Origin: an uncultured Pelagibacteraceae bacterium
GTDB taxonomy: Bacteria; Pseudomonadota; Alphaproteobacteria; Pelagibacterales; Pelagibacteraceae
DNA: 36,479 bases
Assembly (NCBI GenBank): GCA_902625825.1
Contig: CACOCL010000007.1
Location: forward strand, 1 to 36,479
Direction of reading: 5' to 3'
Part shown: positions 17,166-25,511 of the stretch, piece after piece
Position numbering within the stretch: position 1 is the first letter of the stretch
Layout: each line of letters opens with the position of its first letter
Position numbers and translations under genes: made by a program
Notes under the pieces: generated by a model
The model's input: the letters and a program-made list of their open reading frames with translations, nothing else
Database searches by the model: none
What the model was told of the DNA's origin: nothing

Positions 17166-17549
17166 TTATCTACATTTTTTACATAATCCAAAAAACTCAA
17201 GATTGTATTTACTATATTTCATACCATCTTTGTCTTTGAAATTAGTTAAGTATTTAGAAAGACTTGCACTACTAATTTCTGTTACTTTTTCACAGATCTC
17301 ACAGATTGAAAATGCAGTAGCTTTTGATACCTGACAGCTTGAATTTTGACAGGCTATAAAGGCATTTCTGCTTTCAATTTTATGAATTTTTCCTATTTCC
17401 ACTAACTTATCTAATGCTCGATATACTTGTAATGGAGCTTTAATCCCTTTTTTTTGAACATTAAAAAGTATTGCATAAGCTTTCATTGGCTCAGGTGATT
17501 TGTCAATTAAATCAAAAATGATTTGCTGATTTTTTGAAAGAGTTTGCAT
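17166..17549 (-). CDS. zur: Zinc uptake regulator, Fur family
   Basis: A dimeric Zn-dependent repressor of zinc uptake genes, 127 residues. The N-terminal winged helix is visible (KNQQIIFDLIDKS, LQVYRALDKLVEIGKIHKI). The dimerisation domain carries two structural zinc pairs, C83/C86 (CEIC) and C123/C126 (CKKC). Further Cys at 67 and 72 and H56 lie where the regulatory metal site is expected. Zur rather than Fur is indicated by the truncated His-poor sensor region and the position 24 nt after znuB, with Zur-like boxes at the head of the operon. Confidence 0.9.
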   Translation of the reverse strand: MQTLSKNQQIIFDLIDKSPEPMKAYAILFNVQKKGIKAPLQVYRALDKLVEIGKIHKIESRNAFIACQNSSCQVSKATAFSICEICEKVTEISSASLSKYLTNFKDKDGMKYSKYNLEFFGLCKKCR

Positions 17550-17573
17550 TTTACTTATTCTACTAATTCCTCA

Positions 17574-18377
17574 TTAATTTTTCAATTTAATCGATTGCTT
17601 TATATTTAATAATGACAGGATAAATAAGAATAAAGAGGCTGCTATAATTGACGGTCCAGAAGCAGTATTAAATTCCAATGAAGAAAATAGTCCTAAAATT
17701 ACAGATAACAAACCACCTATAATTGAATAAATTACCATTTTCTGGGGACTTGATGAAATATTTCTAGCCATTGCTGCAGGTATTATTAACATTCCTGTAA
17801 TTAATAATAAGCCAACCATCTTAATTGATATTGCAATGATTGCTGCCATTAAGATTGTAAATATAGCCTTTGCTCTATCAGGATTTAATCCTTCTGCCTC
17901 AGCTAGTTCATAATTAACAGTTGATGCAAACAAAGGTTTCCAAATTAATTTTAAAACTAAGAGGATTAATGCTCCTCCTATCCATATAATTAAAAGATCA
18001 TTAACAGTAACAGCTAATATATCTCCAAATAATAGTCCCATAATATCAAATCTGATAAATGATAAAAAACCTATTACAACAAGCCCCACAGCTAACGATG
18101 AGTGAGCTAGGAGACCGAGTAGAGCATCACCCGGCAAATTAGTTCTTTTTTGCAGCTGTATTAACGTTAAAGCTATTAAAGACGAGATAATAAATACAGA
18201 AAACGCTATGTTGAATTCCATTGAGTAAGCTAATGTCACTCCAAGTAAAGCAGAGTGGGAGAGAGTATCACCAAAATACGAAAGTCTTCGCCAAATAACA
18301 AAACATCCAAGAGGTCCCGTCACAATCGCAACGCCAATTCCAGCCACCAAAGCTCTTATAAAAAAATCATCAAACAT
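17574..18377 (-). CDS. znuB: Zinc ABC transporter permease
   Basis: The membrane subunit of the ZnuABC high-affinity zinc importer, 267 residues, with about seven to eight spans (ABC-3 family). Typical segments are LGCFVIWRRLSYFGDTLSHSALLG near the N-terminus, where the gating His lies, AEAEGLNPDRAKAIF in the coupling loop and LLLITGMLIIPAAMAR in the second half. The ATG directly abuts the znuC stop with no gap, so the two are translationally coupled. Manganese or iron ABC-3 permeases look alike; zur and znuA next door decide for zinc. Confidence 0.93.
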   Translation of the reverse strand: MFDDFFIRALVAGIGVAIVTGPLGCFVIWRRLSYFGDTLSHSALLGVTLAYSMEFNIAFSVFIISSLIALTLIQLQKRTNLPGDALLGLLAHSSLAVGLVVIGFLSFIRFDIMGLLFGDILAVTVNDLLIIWIGGALILLVLKLIWKPLFASTVNYELAEAEGLNPDRAKAIFTILMAAIIAISIKMVGLLLITGMLIIPAAMARNISSSPQKMVIYSIIGGLLSVILGLFSSLEFNTASGPSIIAASLFLFILSLLNIKQSIKLKN

Positions 18378-19124
18378 TTAATTTTTCTTTATTTCACCTT
18401 CGCTAGTATGAACATGGTCGTGTTTATGCTCATATCGCGATAATATTTGAGAAGCTTGTTCACCAAATAAAGCCTTGTATTCATTATTCTTAGCCACATC
18501 TATTGGAGAACCTGAGCAACACACATGCCCATTTAAACAAACAACATGGTCTGTAGCGCTCATTACAGTATGAAGGTCATGAGAAATTAATAGGATACCG
18601 CAGTTTAATTCATCAGAGATTTTTTTTATTAATTCATATAAGGCAATTTCACCAGTAAAATCTACTCCTTGTACTGGTTCATCAAGAACTAATAATTCTG
18701 GTTTTTTTGAAATAGCTCTTGCAAGTAATACTCTTTGAAACTCTCCACCAGACAAGTCACCTAAATTTTTGCTTTTAAGATGAGTTACGCCGGTTAAGGA
18801 TAAAGCCTCATCGATTGTTTTTTCGTTAAGATTTTCTGTCAGTACCATAAAATCATAAACTCTAAGTGGTAATGTCCAATCAATTGAGATTTTTTGTGGT
18901 ACATATCCAATTTTATCTGTAGATCTCTCTACTGAGCCATCAATTTTTTTATAAATACCTAAAGCAATTTTAGCAGTTGTACTTTTTCCAGATCCATTTG
19001 GTCCAATAAGAGTAACTATTTTACCTTTCTCAACTTGCAGCGACACACCTCTAACAAGCCATTTATTATTTACACGAAAACCAGCTTCATTTAACTTTAC
19101 AAGTGTATTTTGATTATCGCTCAT
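18378..19124 (-). CDS. znuC: Zinc ABC transporter ATPase
   Basis: The cytoplasmic ATPase of ZnuABC, 248 residues. Walker A is GPNGSGKST (41-49), the signature LSGGEFQR (124-131), Walker B LLVLDEP (D148, E149), with the switch His in LLISHDLHTV. GYVPQKISIDWTLPL is typical of the zinc/manganese branch. The C-terminus is His-rich (RYEHKHDHVH), a feature of some ZnuC proteins that may hold zinc. It is the first gene of znuC-znuB-zur and diverges from znuA over 70 bp. Confidence 0.94.
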   Translation of the reverse strand: MSDNQNTLVKLNEAGFRVNNKWLVRGVSLQVEKGKIVTLIGPNGSGKSTTAKIALGIYKKIDGSVERSTDKIGYVPQKISIDWTLPLRVYDFMVLTENLNEKTIDEALSLTGVTHLKSKNLGDLSGGEFQRVLLARAISKKPELLVLDEPVQGVDFTGEIALYELIKKISDELNCGILLISHDLHTVMSATDHVVCLNGHVCCSGSPIDVAKNNEYKALFGEQASQILSRYEHKHDHVHTSEGEIKKN

Positions 19125-19144
19125 TTTATCCCTTGACTAGTAAA

Positions 19145-19159
19145 TGTTATATTATTACA
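19145..19159. promoter_or_regulatory. Zur-like box 1 (imperfect)
   Basis: TGTTATA-T-TATTACA matches the Zur operator half-sites (TGTTATA/TATAACA), with two mismatched bases (TT for AA) in the second half. Its centre (19152) is 18 bp from that of box 2. It sits on the znuC side of the divergent region, just after a -35-like TTGACT (19133-19138). Confidence 0.65.
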
Positions 19160-19162
19160 TAG

Positions 19163-19177
19163 TGTTATATTATAACA
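19163..19177. promoter_or_regulatory. Zur box 2 (perfect dyad)
   Basis: TGTTATA-T-TATAACA is a perfect 15-bp dyad that agrees with the proteobacterial Zur consensus (TGTTATAnTATAACA). It lies 18 bp before the znuA ATG and 39 bp upstream of the znuC ATG, so bound Zur would block both divergent promoters. zur itself is in the operon, giving autoregulation. Confidence 0.85.
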
Positions 19178-19194
19178 TTTAAATTACACAACAT

Positions 19195-20223
19195 ATGAAA
19201 AACTTAAAAAAATTACCATTTATTTTATCGATATTATCATTTCTTACTATTTTTGCACCGGCAAACGCTGAAATAAAAGTAGTAACATCAATTAAACCAA
19301 TTCATTCATTGGCAAGTTATTTAATGGACGGAATAGCTAAACCAGATTTAATCGTTGACGGTTATGCTTCTCCCCATGGATTTGCATTAAAACCATCTCA
19401 TGCAAAAATGTTACAAAACGCTGATTTAATATTTTGGGTTGGTGAGGATTTAGAAAATTTTTTAGAAAAACCATTAAAATCTGTTGCAAAAAAAGCTGAG
19501 AAAATTGAATTAATAGAAATTAAAGGTTTAACTAAACTTAAATTTAGAGAAAGAAATATTTTTGAAGAACATGATCATGGTCATAAAGAAGACGATCACG
19601 ACGATCATGCTAAGAAAGAAGATGGTCATGATGACCATGGACACGATGATCACGGACATGACGATCATGGCAAAAAAGAAGATGATCATGACGATCACGG
19701 ACATGAAAGCCATGCACATGGAGAACATGATCCACATATTTGGTTAGATCCAATGAATGCAAAAGTGATTTTAAGTGAAATGGCAGAACACTTGATTGAG
19801 AATGATCAAAAGAATGAAGCTAAATATAAAGAAAACTTAAAAAAAGCTCATAAAGATTTAGATAAGCTTACAAAAAAAGTAAAATCTGAATTAAACAAAG
19901 ATTTTAAATCAATAGTTTTTCATGATGCCTATCAATACTTTGAAAAAAGATTTGGTATTAATATTCTTGGTGCATTTACTGTAAATACTGATGTAATGCC
20001 TGGTGCTGAACAGTTAGCTGAAATCAGAGAGATAATTGAGCATGATAAAATAAGTTGTGTATTTTCAGAGCCACAATTTAATCCGGACATCATCAAGGCT
20101 GTTGCAAAAGATACTAATGTTGCAACAGGGGTTATAGATCCATTAGGAGCCACTCTTGATCCAGGTAAAGATCTTTATTTTGATTTAATTAGCAACATGT
20201 CGAAATCATTCAAAGGCTGTTAA
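19195..20223 (+). CDS. znuA: Zinc ABC transporter periplasmic binding protein
   Basis: The zinc-binding subunit of ZnuABC, 342 residues. A Sec signal peptide ends near residue 25 (FAPANA|EIKVV). The zinc ligands are H61 (ASPHGFALKPS), H181 (DPHIWLDP) and H243 (FHDAYQYF), with a probable acidic ligand in the DPLGATLDPG region. A His/Asp-rich flexible loop spans about residues 126-181 with 18 His in 56 residues, built partly from DDHGH units; this loop is typical of ZnuA as opposed to manganese-binding relatives. The ATG follows the Zur boxes directly. No clear Shine-Dalgarno is seen. Confidence 0.95.
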   Translation: MKNLKKLPFILSILSFLTIFAPANAEIKVVTSIKPIHSLASYLMDGIAKPDLIVDGYASPHGFALKPSHAKMLQNADLIFWVGEDLENFLEKPLKSVAKKAEKIELIEIKGLTKLKFRERNIFEEHDHGHKEDDHDDHAKKEDGHDDHGHDDHGHDDHGKKEDDHDDHGHESHAHGEHDPHIWLDPMNAKVILSEMAEHLIENDQKNEAKYKENLKKAHKDLDKLTKKVKSELNKDFKSIVFHDAYQYFEKRFGINILGAFTVNTDVMPGAEQLAEIREIIEHDKISCVFSEPQFNPDIIKAVAKDTNVATGVIDPLGATLDPGKDLYFDLISNMSKSFKGC

Positions 20224-20265
20224 ATAAAAATTGATCTTTATTCATAAATAATATCTAATAATGGG

Positions 20266-21264
20266 ATGAGTACGGTTTCCCTTACGTTAGATGAAATTTT
20301 TAATTTAGCTAAAAAGACACTATTAGCTAATGGATGTGATGATGAAACAGCATCTATTTTGTCAGATTTAATAAGAAATGCTGAGAGAGATGGGTCTTTA
20401 TCTCACGGATTATTTAGATTACCAGCATATGTAAGCGGTTTAAAAAGTGGAAAAATTAATGGCAAAGGGAAGCCAGAAGTTAAAAAGATTTCAGCATCAG
20501 TAATTAAAGTTCAAGGTAATAATTGTTTGGCACCTGTTGTTTTAAATAAGGGTTTGCCAGAACTAGCAAAAGCAGCAAAAGAAAATGGTGTGGCAGTACT
20601 TGCAATAAATAATTCTCATCATATGGCTGCTATGTGGCCCGAAACAGAAAAATTAGCAGAAGAAGGTTTAGTTGCCTTTGCTTGTACCTCATATAAACCA
20701 GCCGTAGCACCTGCTGGAGCAATTAAGCCATTATTTGGAACAAATCCAATTTCATTTGCTTGGCCTCGACCTGGAAAAACACCAGTGGTTTATGATATGG
20801 CGACAGCATCAATGGCAATGGGTGAAGTACAAGTTGCTAAAAGAGAAGGGCATAAAGTTCCACTTGGAACTGGTTTAACTAAAGAGGGTAAAGAAACAAC
20901 TGATCCAGGAGCAATAGCAGATGGAGGTGTTCTACTTCCATTTGGTGGCTACAAAGGATCAGCAATTGCAATGATGGTTGAATTGATGGCTGGAGCATTA
21001 GTAGGAGATAATTTTAGTTTTGAAACTGCCGCAAAAGATAATAACGATGGTGGTCCTCCAAGCGGAGGAGAATTTATTATTGCAATATCACCAGATAAAA
21101 CTTCTGGAAATGATTGGCAAAAACATGCTGATGAATTTTTTGATAAGATGAAATCATTTGATGGAGTAAGACTTCCAGGCGAGAGAAGACACAAAAATAG
21201 ATTAGATAAAGGTCCTCGAAATATAAATGAAGAGTTGGTAAATAAAATAAAATCTTTAAGTTAA
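20266..21264 (+). CDS. Ldh_2-family NAD(P)H-dependent oxidoreductase (malate/L-lactate or imino-acid reductase type)
   Basis: A cytosolic dehydrogenase of the malate/L-lactate dehydrogenase superfamily that lacks a classical Rossmann fold, 332 residues. Family marks are RDGSLSHGLFRLPAYV, FGTNPISFAWP, VYDMATASMAMGEV, LPFGGYKGSAIAMMVE and the C-terminal LPGERRHKNR. The segment NNSHHMAAMWPETE resembles the delta1-pyrroline/piperideine-2-carboxylate reductases (DpkA/LhpD), where HHFxALW is common, so an imino-acid reductase for proline or lysine metabolism is a reasonable alternative to malate dehydrogenase. It lies alone between znuA and convergent xthA, whose end it overlaps by 9 bp. Confidence 0.8.
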   Translation: MSTVSLTLDEIFNLAKKTLLANGCDDETASILSDLIRNAERDGSLSHGLFRLPAYVSGLKSGKINGKGKPEVKKISASVIKVQGNNCLAPVVLNKGLPELAKAAKENGVAVLAINNSHHMAAMWPETEKLAEEGLVAFACTSYKPAVAPAGAIKPLFGTNPISFAWPRPGKTPVVYDMATASMAMGEVQVAKREGHKVPLGTGLTKEGKETTDPGAIADGGVLLPFGGYKGSAIAMMVELMAGALVGDNFSFETAAKDNNDGGPPSGGEFIIAISPDKTSGNDWQKHADEFFDKMKSFDGVRLPGERRHKNRLDKGPRNINEELVNKIKSLS

Positions 21265-22032
21265 AGTTATTTCAATTGGAGTATGGTCCGATGGTTTTTC
21301 GCGACCCCTTGGATCTTTATTGATATTTATACTTTTAACTTTATCAATTAAAGAATTAGAAACTAAGAAATGATCAATTCTCATTCCATTATTTTTTTGC
21401 CAAGCACCTCTCATGTAATCCCAAAAAGTATATCCCTCTTTAGTCTCATTGAAATGTCTATATACGTCATTAAAACCAAGGTTTATCATCTCTCTTAATT
21501 TTTTTCTTATTTCTAATCTAAATAATGCATCATCCTCAAAACTTTTGGGATTATAAACATCCTCAGCTGCTGGAATGATATTAAAATCACCAGCGAGAAT
21601 TATATTAGAGTTTTTTTTACTTAATGTTTTTAATTGTTTAATTAAATCATCCAACCATTTCTTCTTATAATCATATTTTTCTGTATCAACCGGATTACCG
21701 TTAGGTGTATAAATATTAATTAATTGGATATTTTTTTTCTTATATTCTAGTTCACCTGAAATTATTCTTGATTGTTTTAATTTGTCTTTAATTAAATCTG
21801 TTCTGATATTCTTTAATTTTCCTTTAGAGATAATAGCGACACCATTATAACTTTTTTGGCCAAAAACATGACTTTCATAATCCATTGCTGAAAAATCATC
21901 ATAAGGAAAATTTATATCTTCAGTCTTTATCTCCTGCATCATAACAATATCTGGTTTATATTTAAGAAGGTAACTTTTGATGTTTTCAATTCGAGCTCGA
22001 ACAGAATTCACATTCCATGATGAAATAATCAT
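21256..22032 (-). CDS. xthA: Exodeoxyribonuclease III / AP endonuclease
   Basis: A base-excision repair nuclease of the EEP (exonuclease-endonuclease-phosphatase) superfamily, 258 residues. Motifs in order: SWNVNSVRARIEN, the metal ligand in MMQEIKTE, YNGVAIISK, LINIYTPNG, LAGDFNIIPA, the substrate-recognition RIDHFLVS and the catalytic SDHTPIEI near the end. I chose the ATG at 22032 (MIISSWNVNS) rather than the in-frame one at 22062, because the family starts at this point and because it forms a TAATG junction with the stop of erpA. Confidence 0.93.
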   Translation of the reverse strand: MIISSWNVNSVRARIENIKSYLLKYKPDIVMMQEIKTEDINFPYDDFSAMDYESHVFGQKSYNGVAIISKGKLKNIRTDLIKDKLKQSRIISGELEYKKKNIQLINIYTPNGNPVDTEKYDYKKKWLDDLIKQLKTLSKKNSNIILAGDFNIIPAAEDVYNPKSFEDDALFRLEIRKKLREMINLGFNDVYRHFNETKEGYTFWDYMRGAWQKNNGMRIDHFLVSNSLIDKVKSININKDPRGREKPSDHTPIEITLT

Positions 22033-22349
22033 TAAAGAGAGAAAGAAACACCACAACCACATGAAGATTTTGTTTGTGGATTTGTGATTTTAAATTGTTC
22101 ACCGATTAGTTCAGATACATAATCAATTTCTGAGCCCTTAAGAAGATCTGCTGAAGTTTTATCAATAAGAATATTTTCATAATTCAAGTCGTCTGCTGAT
22201 TTTTCTTTATCAAAAGTAAATTCGTATTGAAATCCAGAACAACCACCACCTTTGATGGCGATTCTAAAAAAAGACCCTTTATCTTTTTTAGATAACAAAA
22301 CATTGATCTGTTTTATTGCTTTATCAGTAAATTTAATTTCTTTAATCAT
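22032..22349 (-). CDS. erpA: A-type iron-sulfur cluster carrier (ErpA/IscA family)
   Basis: It carries and hands over Fe-S clusters to apoproteins, 105 residues, normal for the family. The three conserved cysteines are C37 (GGGCSGFQY) and C97/C99 (SSCGCG). FDKEKSADD and the FKITNP segment before the C-terminal Cys pair are ErpA-like, but IscA cannot be excluded. It is first in a two-gene unit with xthA, overlapping by 1 nt, and diverges from dgt over 50 bp. Likely clients encoded here include IlvD. Confidence 0.88.
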   Translation of the reverse strand: MIKEIKFTDKAIKQINVLLSKKDKGSFFRIAIKGGGCSGFQYEFTFDKEKSADDLNYENILIDKTSADLLKGSEIDYVSELIGEQFKITNPQTKSSCGCGVSFSL

Positions 22350-22371
22350 AATCGATCACTGGTAATAGTAA

Positions 22372-22377
22372 TATAAT
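22372..22377 (+). promoter_or_regulatory. Candidate -10 box of dgt
   Basis: A perfect TATAAT lies 23 bp before the dgt ATG, in the 50-bp divergent spacer with erpA. No good -35 is found at 16-18 bp. AAAGG directly precedes the ATG. Confidence 0.35.
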
Positions 22378-22399
22378 ACTTAAATTTTTATTTTAAAGG

Positions 22400-23518
22400 A
22401 TGAAAAAATATTCAAAGATAGGTCTATTCAAAAGTAAAGGAAGAATATTTAAGGAATATTCATCAAAATATAGATCTCCATTTCAAAGAGATAGAGATCG
22501 TATTATCCATAGTGCCTCATTCAGAAGGCTTAAACATAAAACACAGGTATTTGTTAATACTGAGGGAGATCATTATCGAACAAGGATAACTCATTCTATG
22601 GAAGTTGCTCAAATAGCAAGATCGATTGCACGTTATCTAAATTTAAACGAGGATTTATCTGAAACATTAAGTCTTGCTCATGATCTGGGTCACACACCTT
22701 TTGGACATGCAGGTGAAGAAGCTCTTAATGAGTGCATGGAAGATTATGGTGGTTTTGATCATAATTTACAAACATTGCGAGTTGTTATGTTTTTGGAAAA
22801 TAAATATTTAAAATTCAATGGATTAAATCTTTCAATTGAAACATTAGAGGGATTATTAAAACATAATGGACCAATAGATGATTTGAATTTAGTTGAAAAT
22901 TTAATTGGTGTAAAAAGATTTAAAAAGATGATAAATTTTAATACTTATCCCTCATTAGAAGCGCAAATTTCATCCATTTCTGATGACATAGCTTATAATA
23001 ATCATGATATTCAAGATGGAATCAATGCAAACCTTTTTAAATTAGAAGAGTTAGTTGAGATTAATTTTTTTAGAGATATTTATAAAAAATATAAGAATAA
23101 GATTAATAAAAAAAATTATAAAGTTGCAACATACCAAGTTATAAGAGACTCAATTGACATAATGATAAAAGATTTAATTAAAAATACCAAAAACAATCTA
23201 AGATTAAACAAAGTAAAAAATTATAAAGACATTAATAAAACAAGTTTTTTAATGGTAGATTTTTCTGAAAAAATCAAGAACTCAGAAAATGAAATTAGAT
23301 TTTTTCTAAAGACAAAAATGTATAATAATAAAAGCGTACTTATTAAAAATGATAAAGGAAAAATAATTATAAAAAGATTATTTAATAAAATAATTAAAAA
23401 CCCTAAAAAATTTATTAAAAATAAACAACTAGCTAATGATAAATATAGAAATATATCAGACTTTATTTCAGGCATGACTGATAGATACGCTATAAATCTT
23501 TATAACAGTATAAAATGA
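22400..23518 (+). CDS. dgt: dGTP triphosphohydrolase (dGTPase), HD family
   Basis: It hydrolyses dGTP (or other dNTPs) to the nucleoside and triphosphate and so tunes dNTP pools; 372 residues. The N-terminal signature FQRDRDRIIHSASFRRL is typical of Dgt. HD-domain metal ligands are H65 (RTRITHSMEVA), H94-D95 (LAHDLGHTPFGHAGEE) and D195 (SSISDDIAY). The C-terminal part is Lys/Asn-rich and poorly conserved. AAAGG lies directly before the ATG. The stop overlaps argS by 4 nt (ATGA). It begins the long gene run that continues to secF. Confidence 0.92.
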   Translation: MKKYSKIGLFKSKGRIFKEYSSKYRSPFQRDRDRIIHSASFRRLKHKTQVFVNTEGDHYRTRITHSMEVAQIARSIARYLNLNEDLSETLSLAHDLGHTPFGHAGEEALNECMEDYGGFDHNLQTLRVVMFLENKYLKFNGLNLSIETLEGLLKHNGPIDDLNLVENLIGVKRFKKMINFNTYPSLEAQISSISDDIAYNNHDIQDGINANLFKLEELVEINFFRDIYKKYKNKINKKNYKVATYQVIRDSIDIMIKDLIKNTKNNLRLNKVKNYKDINKTSFLMVDFSEKIKNSENEIRFFLKTKMYNNKSVLIKNDKGKIIIKRLFNKIIKNPKKFIKNKQLANDKYRNISDFISGMTDRYAINLYNSIK

Positions 23519-25248
23519 ACATTTTTGAAAATTATTTAGAAAAAATTAAAAAAATTTTATTAGAGCAATCAAAAAATAATAAAATAATTTTACCAGATAA
23601 TTTAGATGGGATTACAGCGGAGATACCTCCCTCAAAATTCAATTGTGATATTTCAACTAATGTTGCAATGGTTTTGTCAAAAGTAAACAAAAAATCTCCA
23701 ATCGATTTAGCAGACTCTTTGATTGATGTTATCAAAAAAAACGATGAGATAATTGATGATATCACTGTAGCAAAACCAGGTTTTATAAACATAAAGTTCA
23801 AATCAGTTTTTTGGACAAATTTTACGCGAGATCTATTACAAGAATCAAAAACTTTTGGAGTAAATACAAAAGAAAAAAAGAAAAACTACTTAATTGAATT
23901 TGTATCTGCGAACCCAACAGGACCCCTACACGTAGGACATTGCAGAGGCGCTATCTTGGGTGATGTTATTGCAAATATTCTTTTGTTCAATAATCATAAA
24001 GTTACAAAGGAATATTATGTTAATGATTATGGTAACCAAATAATTAATTTTACAAAATCTGTTTACTATAGAATAAGAGAAATTTCTTTAAACGAGCCTT
24101 TTCCAACAGATAATGAAGATTTATATCCTGGAGATTATTTAAAAGATTTTGCTCAAAATATAATTAATTCAAATAAAGATCTTGACTTTACTGATTTTGA
24201 TAAAATTTCTGAGAAACTATCAACACTAGCGATTGAAGAGTCTTTAAGTTTGATCAAAAAAAATCTTAATAGCTTAGGGATAGTGCATAATAATTTTATA
24301 AGTGAAAAGGAATTAGTAAAAAATCAAGAAGTTGAAAAGGTGGTTGATTTTCTTAAAAAGAAAAAGTTCGTTTACAAGGGAAAAATCAAAGCCCCAGCTG
24401 GAGGAGATAATGATAAATGGGTTGAACGTGAACAATTACTTTTTAAATCAACCGATTTTGGAGATGATAAAGACAGAGCTTTACAAAAATCTGACGGTGC
24501 TTGGACATATTTTGCTAGCGATGTTGCTTACCATAAAAACAAATTAGATCGTAATTTTGATTATCTAATTGATATTCTGGGCGCTGATCATGCTGGTTAT
24601 ATTAAAAGAATTTCATCTTCAGTTGATGCTTTATCCAACTCAAAAGGAAAGTTGATTTGTAAAGTAAGTCAATTAGTAAAACTTATTAAAGATAAAAAAC
24701 CATTTAAAATGTCTAAAAGAAAAGGTGATTACATTACTGTAGATGATTTAATTAATGAGGTAGGCAAAGATGCCACAAGATTTATTATGCTTAATAGAAG
24801 CAGTGACGTAGAGCTTGATTTTGATTTTGATAACTTAATTGAAAAATCAAAAGAAAATCCTCTTTATTATGTACAATATTGCTATGCCAGAATAGCTTCC
24901 GTATTTAGACATATAAAAAAAGACTTAAAATCCGATATTAACATAACTAATTATGATTTTGAATACTCAATTGATGAGATTAATATCTTAAAAAAAATAT
25001 CTGAGTGGCCAAAATGTATTGATGCTGCAGCTAATAAACTTGAACCTCATAGAATTCCAACTTATTTATATGAACTTGCTTCTTTATTCCATTCTTACTG
25101 GAATTTAGGAAAAGAAAATCCAGAAAAAAGATTTATTAATAATCAAAACAATATCTCAGATGATAAACTTATTTTTTTAAAAGCTATTTCAAATGTGATT
25201 AAATCTGGAATGGATATTGTTGGTGTTTCAGTGCCTGAAAAAATGTAA
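23515..25248 (+). CDS. argS: Arginine--tRNA ligase
   Basis: A class Ia synthetase that charges tRNA-Arg, 577 residues, normal length. The N-terminal additional domain (Arg_tRNA_synt_N) occupies about residues 1-100. SANPTGPLHVGH gives the HIGH motif at 139-142, followed by YYVNDYGNQI, typical of ArgS. A KMSKR motif lies at 398-402 before KGDYIT. The C-terminal DALR anticodon-binding domain is seen in YVQYCYARIAS and the C-terminal VGVSVPEKM. It overlaps dgt by 4 nt and the next gene by 1 nt. The dgt-argS-x-nagZ order is known in alphaproteobacteria. Confidence 0.97.
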   Translation: MNIFENYLEKIKKILLEQSKNNKIILPDNLDGITAEIPPSKFNCDISTNVAMVLSKVNKKSPIDLADSLIDVIKKNDEIIDDITVAKPGFINIKFKSVFWTNFTRDLLQESKTFGVNTKEKKKNYLIEFVSANPTGPLHVGHCRGAILGDVIANILLFNNHKVTKEYYVNDYGNQIINFTKSVYYRIREISLNEPFPTDNEDLYPGDYLKDFAQNIINSNKDLDFTDFDKISEKLSTLAIEESLSLIKKNLNSLGIVHNNFISEKELVKNQEVEKVVDFLKKKKFVYKGKIKAPAGGDNDKWVEREQLLFKSTDFGDDKDRALQKSDGAWTYFASDVAYHKNKLDRNFDYLIDILGADHAGYIKRISSSVDALSNSKGKLICKVSQLVKLIKDKKPFKMSKRKGDYITVDDLINEVGKDATRFIMLNRSSDVELDFDFDNLIEKSKENPLYYVQYCYARIASVFRHIKKDLKSDINITNYDFEYSIDEINILKKISEWPKCIDAAANKLEPHRIPTYLYELASLFHSYWNLGKENPEKRFINNQNNISDDKLIFLKAISNVIKSGMDIVGVSVPEKM

Positions 25249-25511
25249 TGCTTAAAGAAATTAAATATTTAATATTTTTAGTTATTATTATTCTATTTCT
25301 TCTTTTTACGGGTAAATATTATTTTTCAGACACTAATAAAAAGAACTCTTATAGATCTTTTAATACTATTGATGAAAAAATAGATATTTATGCAGAAAGA
25401 TTACCAGTACTAGAAGATGATACTGATGATATAATAGAATATGCCGAACAATCAAAAAATAAAAAAAGAAAAAAATTCAATTTTTGGAAATTACTAGAAA
25501 CGAATGAATAA
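25248..25511 (+). CDS. Short single-span membrane protein at the SPOR-gene position
   Basis: An 87-residue protein with one N-terminal hydrophobic helix (about 7-21, LIFLVIIILFLLF), followed by a charged tail rich in Asp, Glu and Lys, with predicted type II topology. No SPOR domain, cysteine motif or lipobox is seen. Many alphaproteobacteria carry a longer SPOR-domain protein (peptidoglycan binding, cell division) between argS and nagZ; this may be its shortened remnant. It shares TAATG with argS and overlaps nagZ by 8 nt, which supports it being translated. Confidence 0.7.
   Translation: MLKEIKYLIFLVIIILFLLFTGKYYFSDTNKKNSYRSFNTIDEKIDIYAERLPVLEDDTDDIIEYAEQSKNKKRKKFNFWKLLETNE

Noticed and set aside
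19562-19747. Open frames on both strands over the znuA His-rich region (Met-rich products)
   Set aside because: They are low-complexity shadows of the repeated GAT/CAT codons in znuA.
22033-22062. Longer xthA starting at 22062
   Set aside because: The added residues lie inside the erpA coding region and have no counterpart in the family; the ATG at 22032 forms a TAATG junction.
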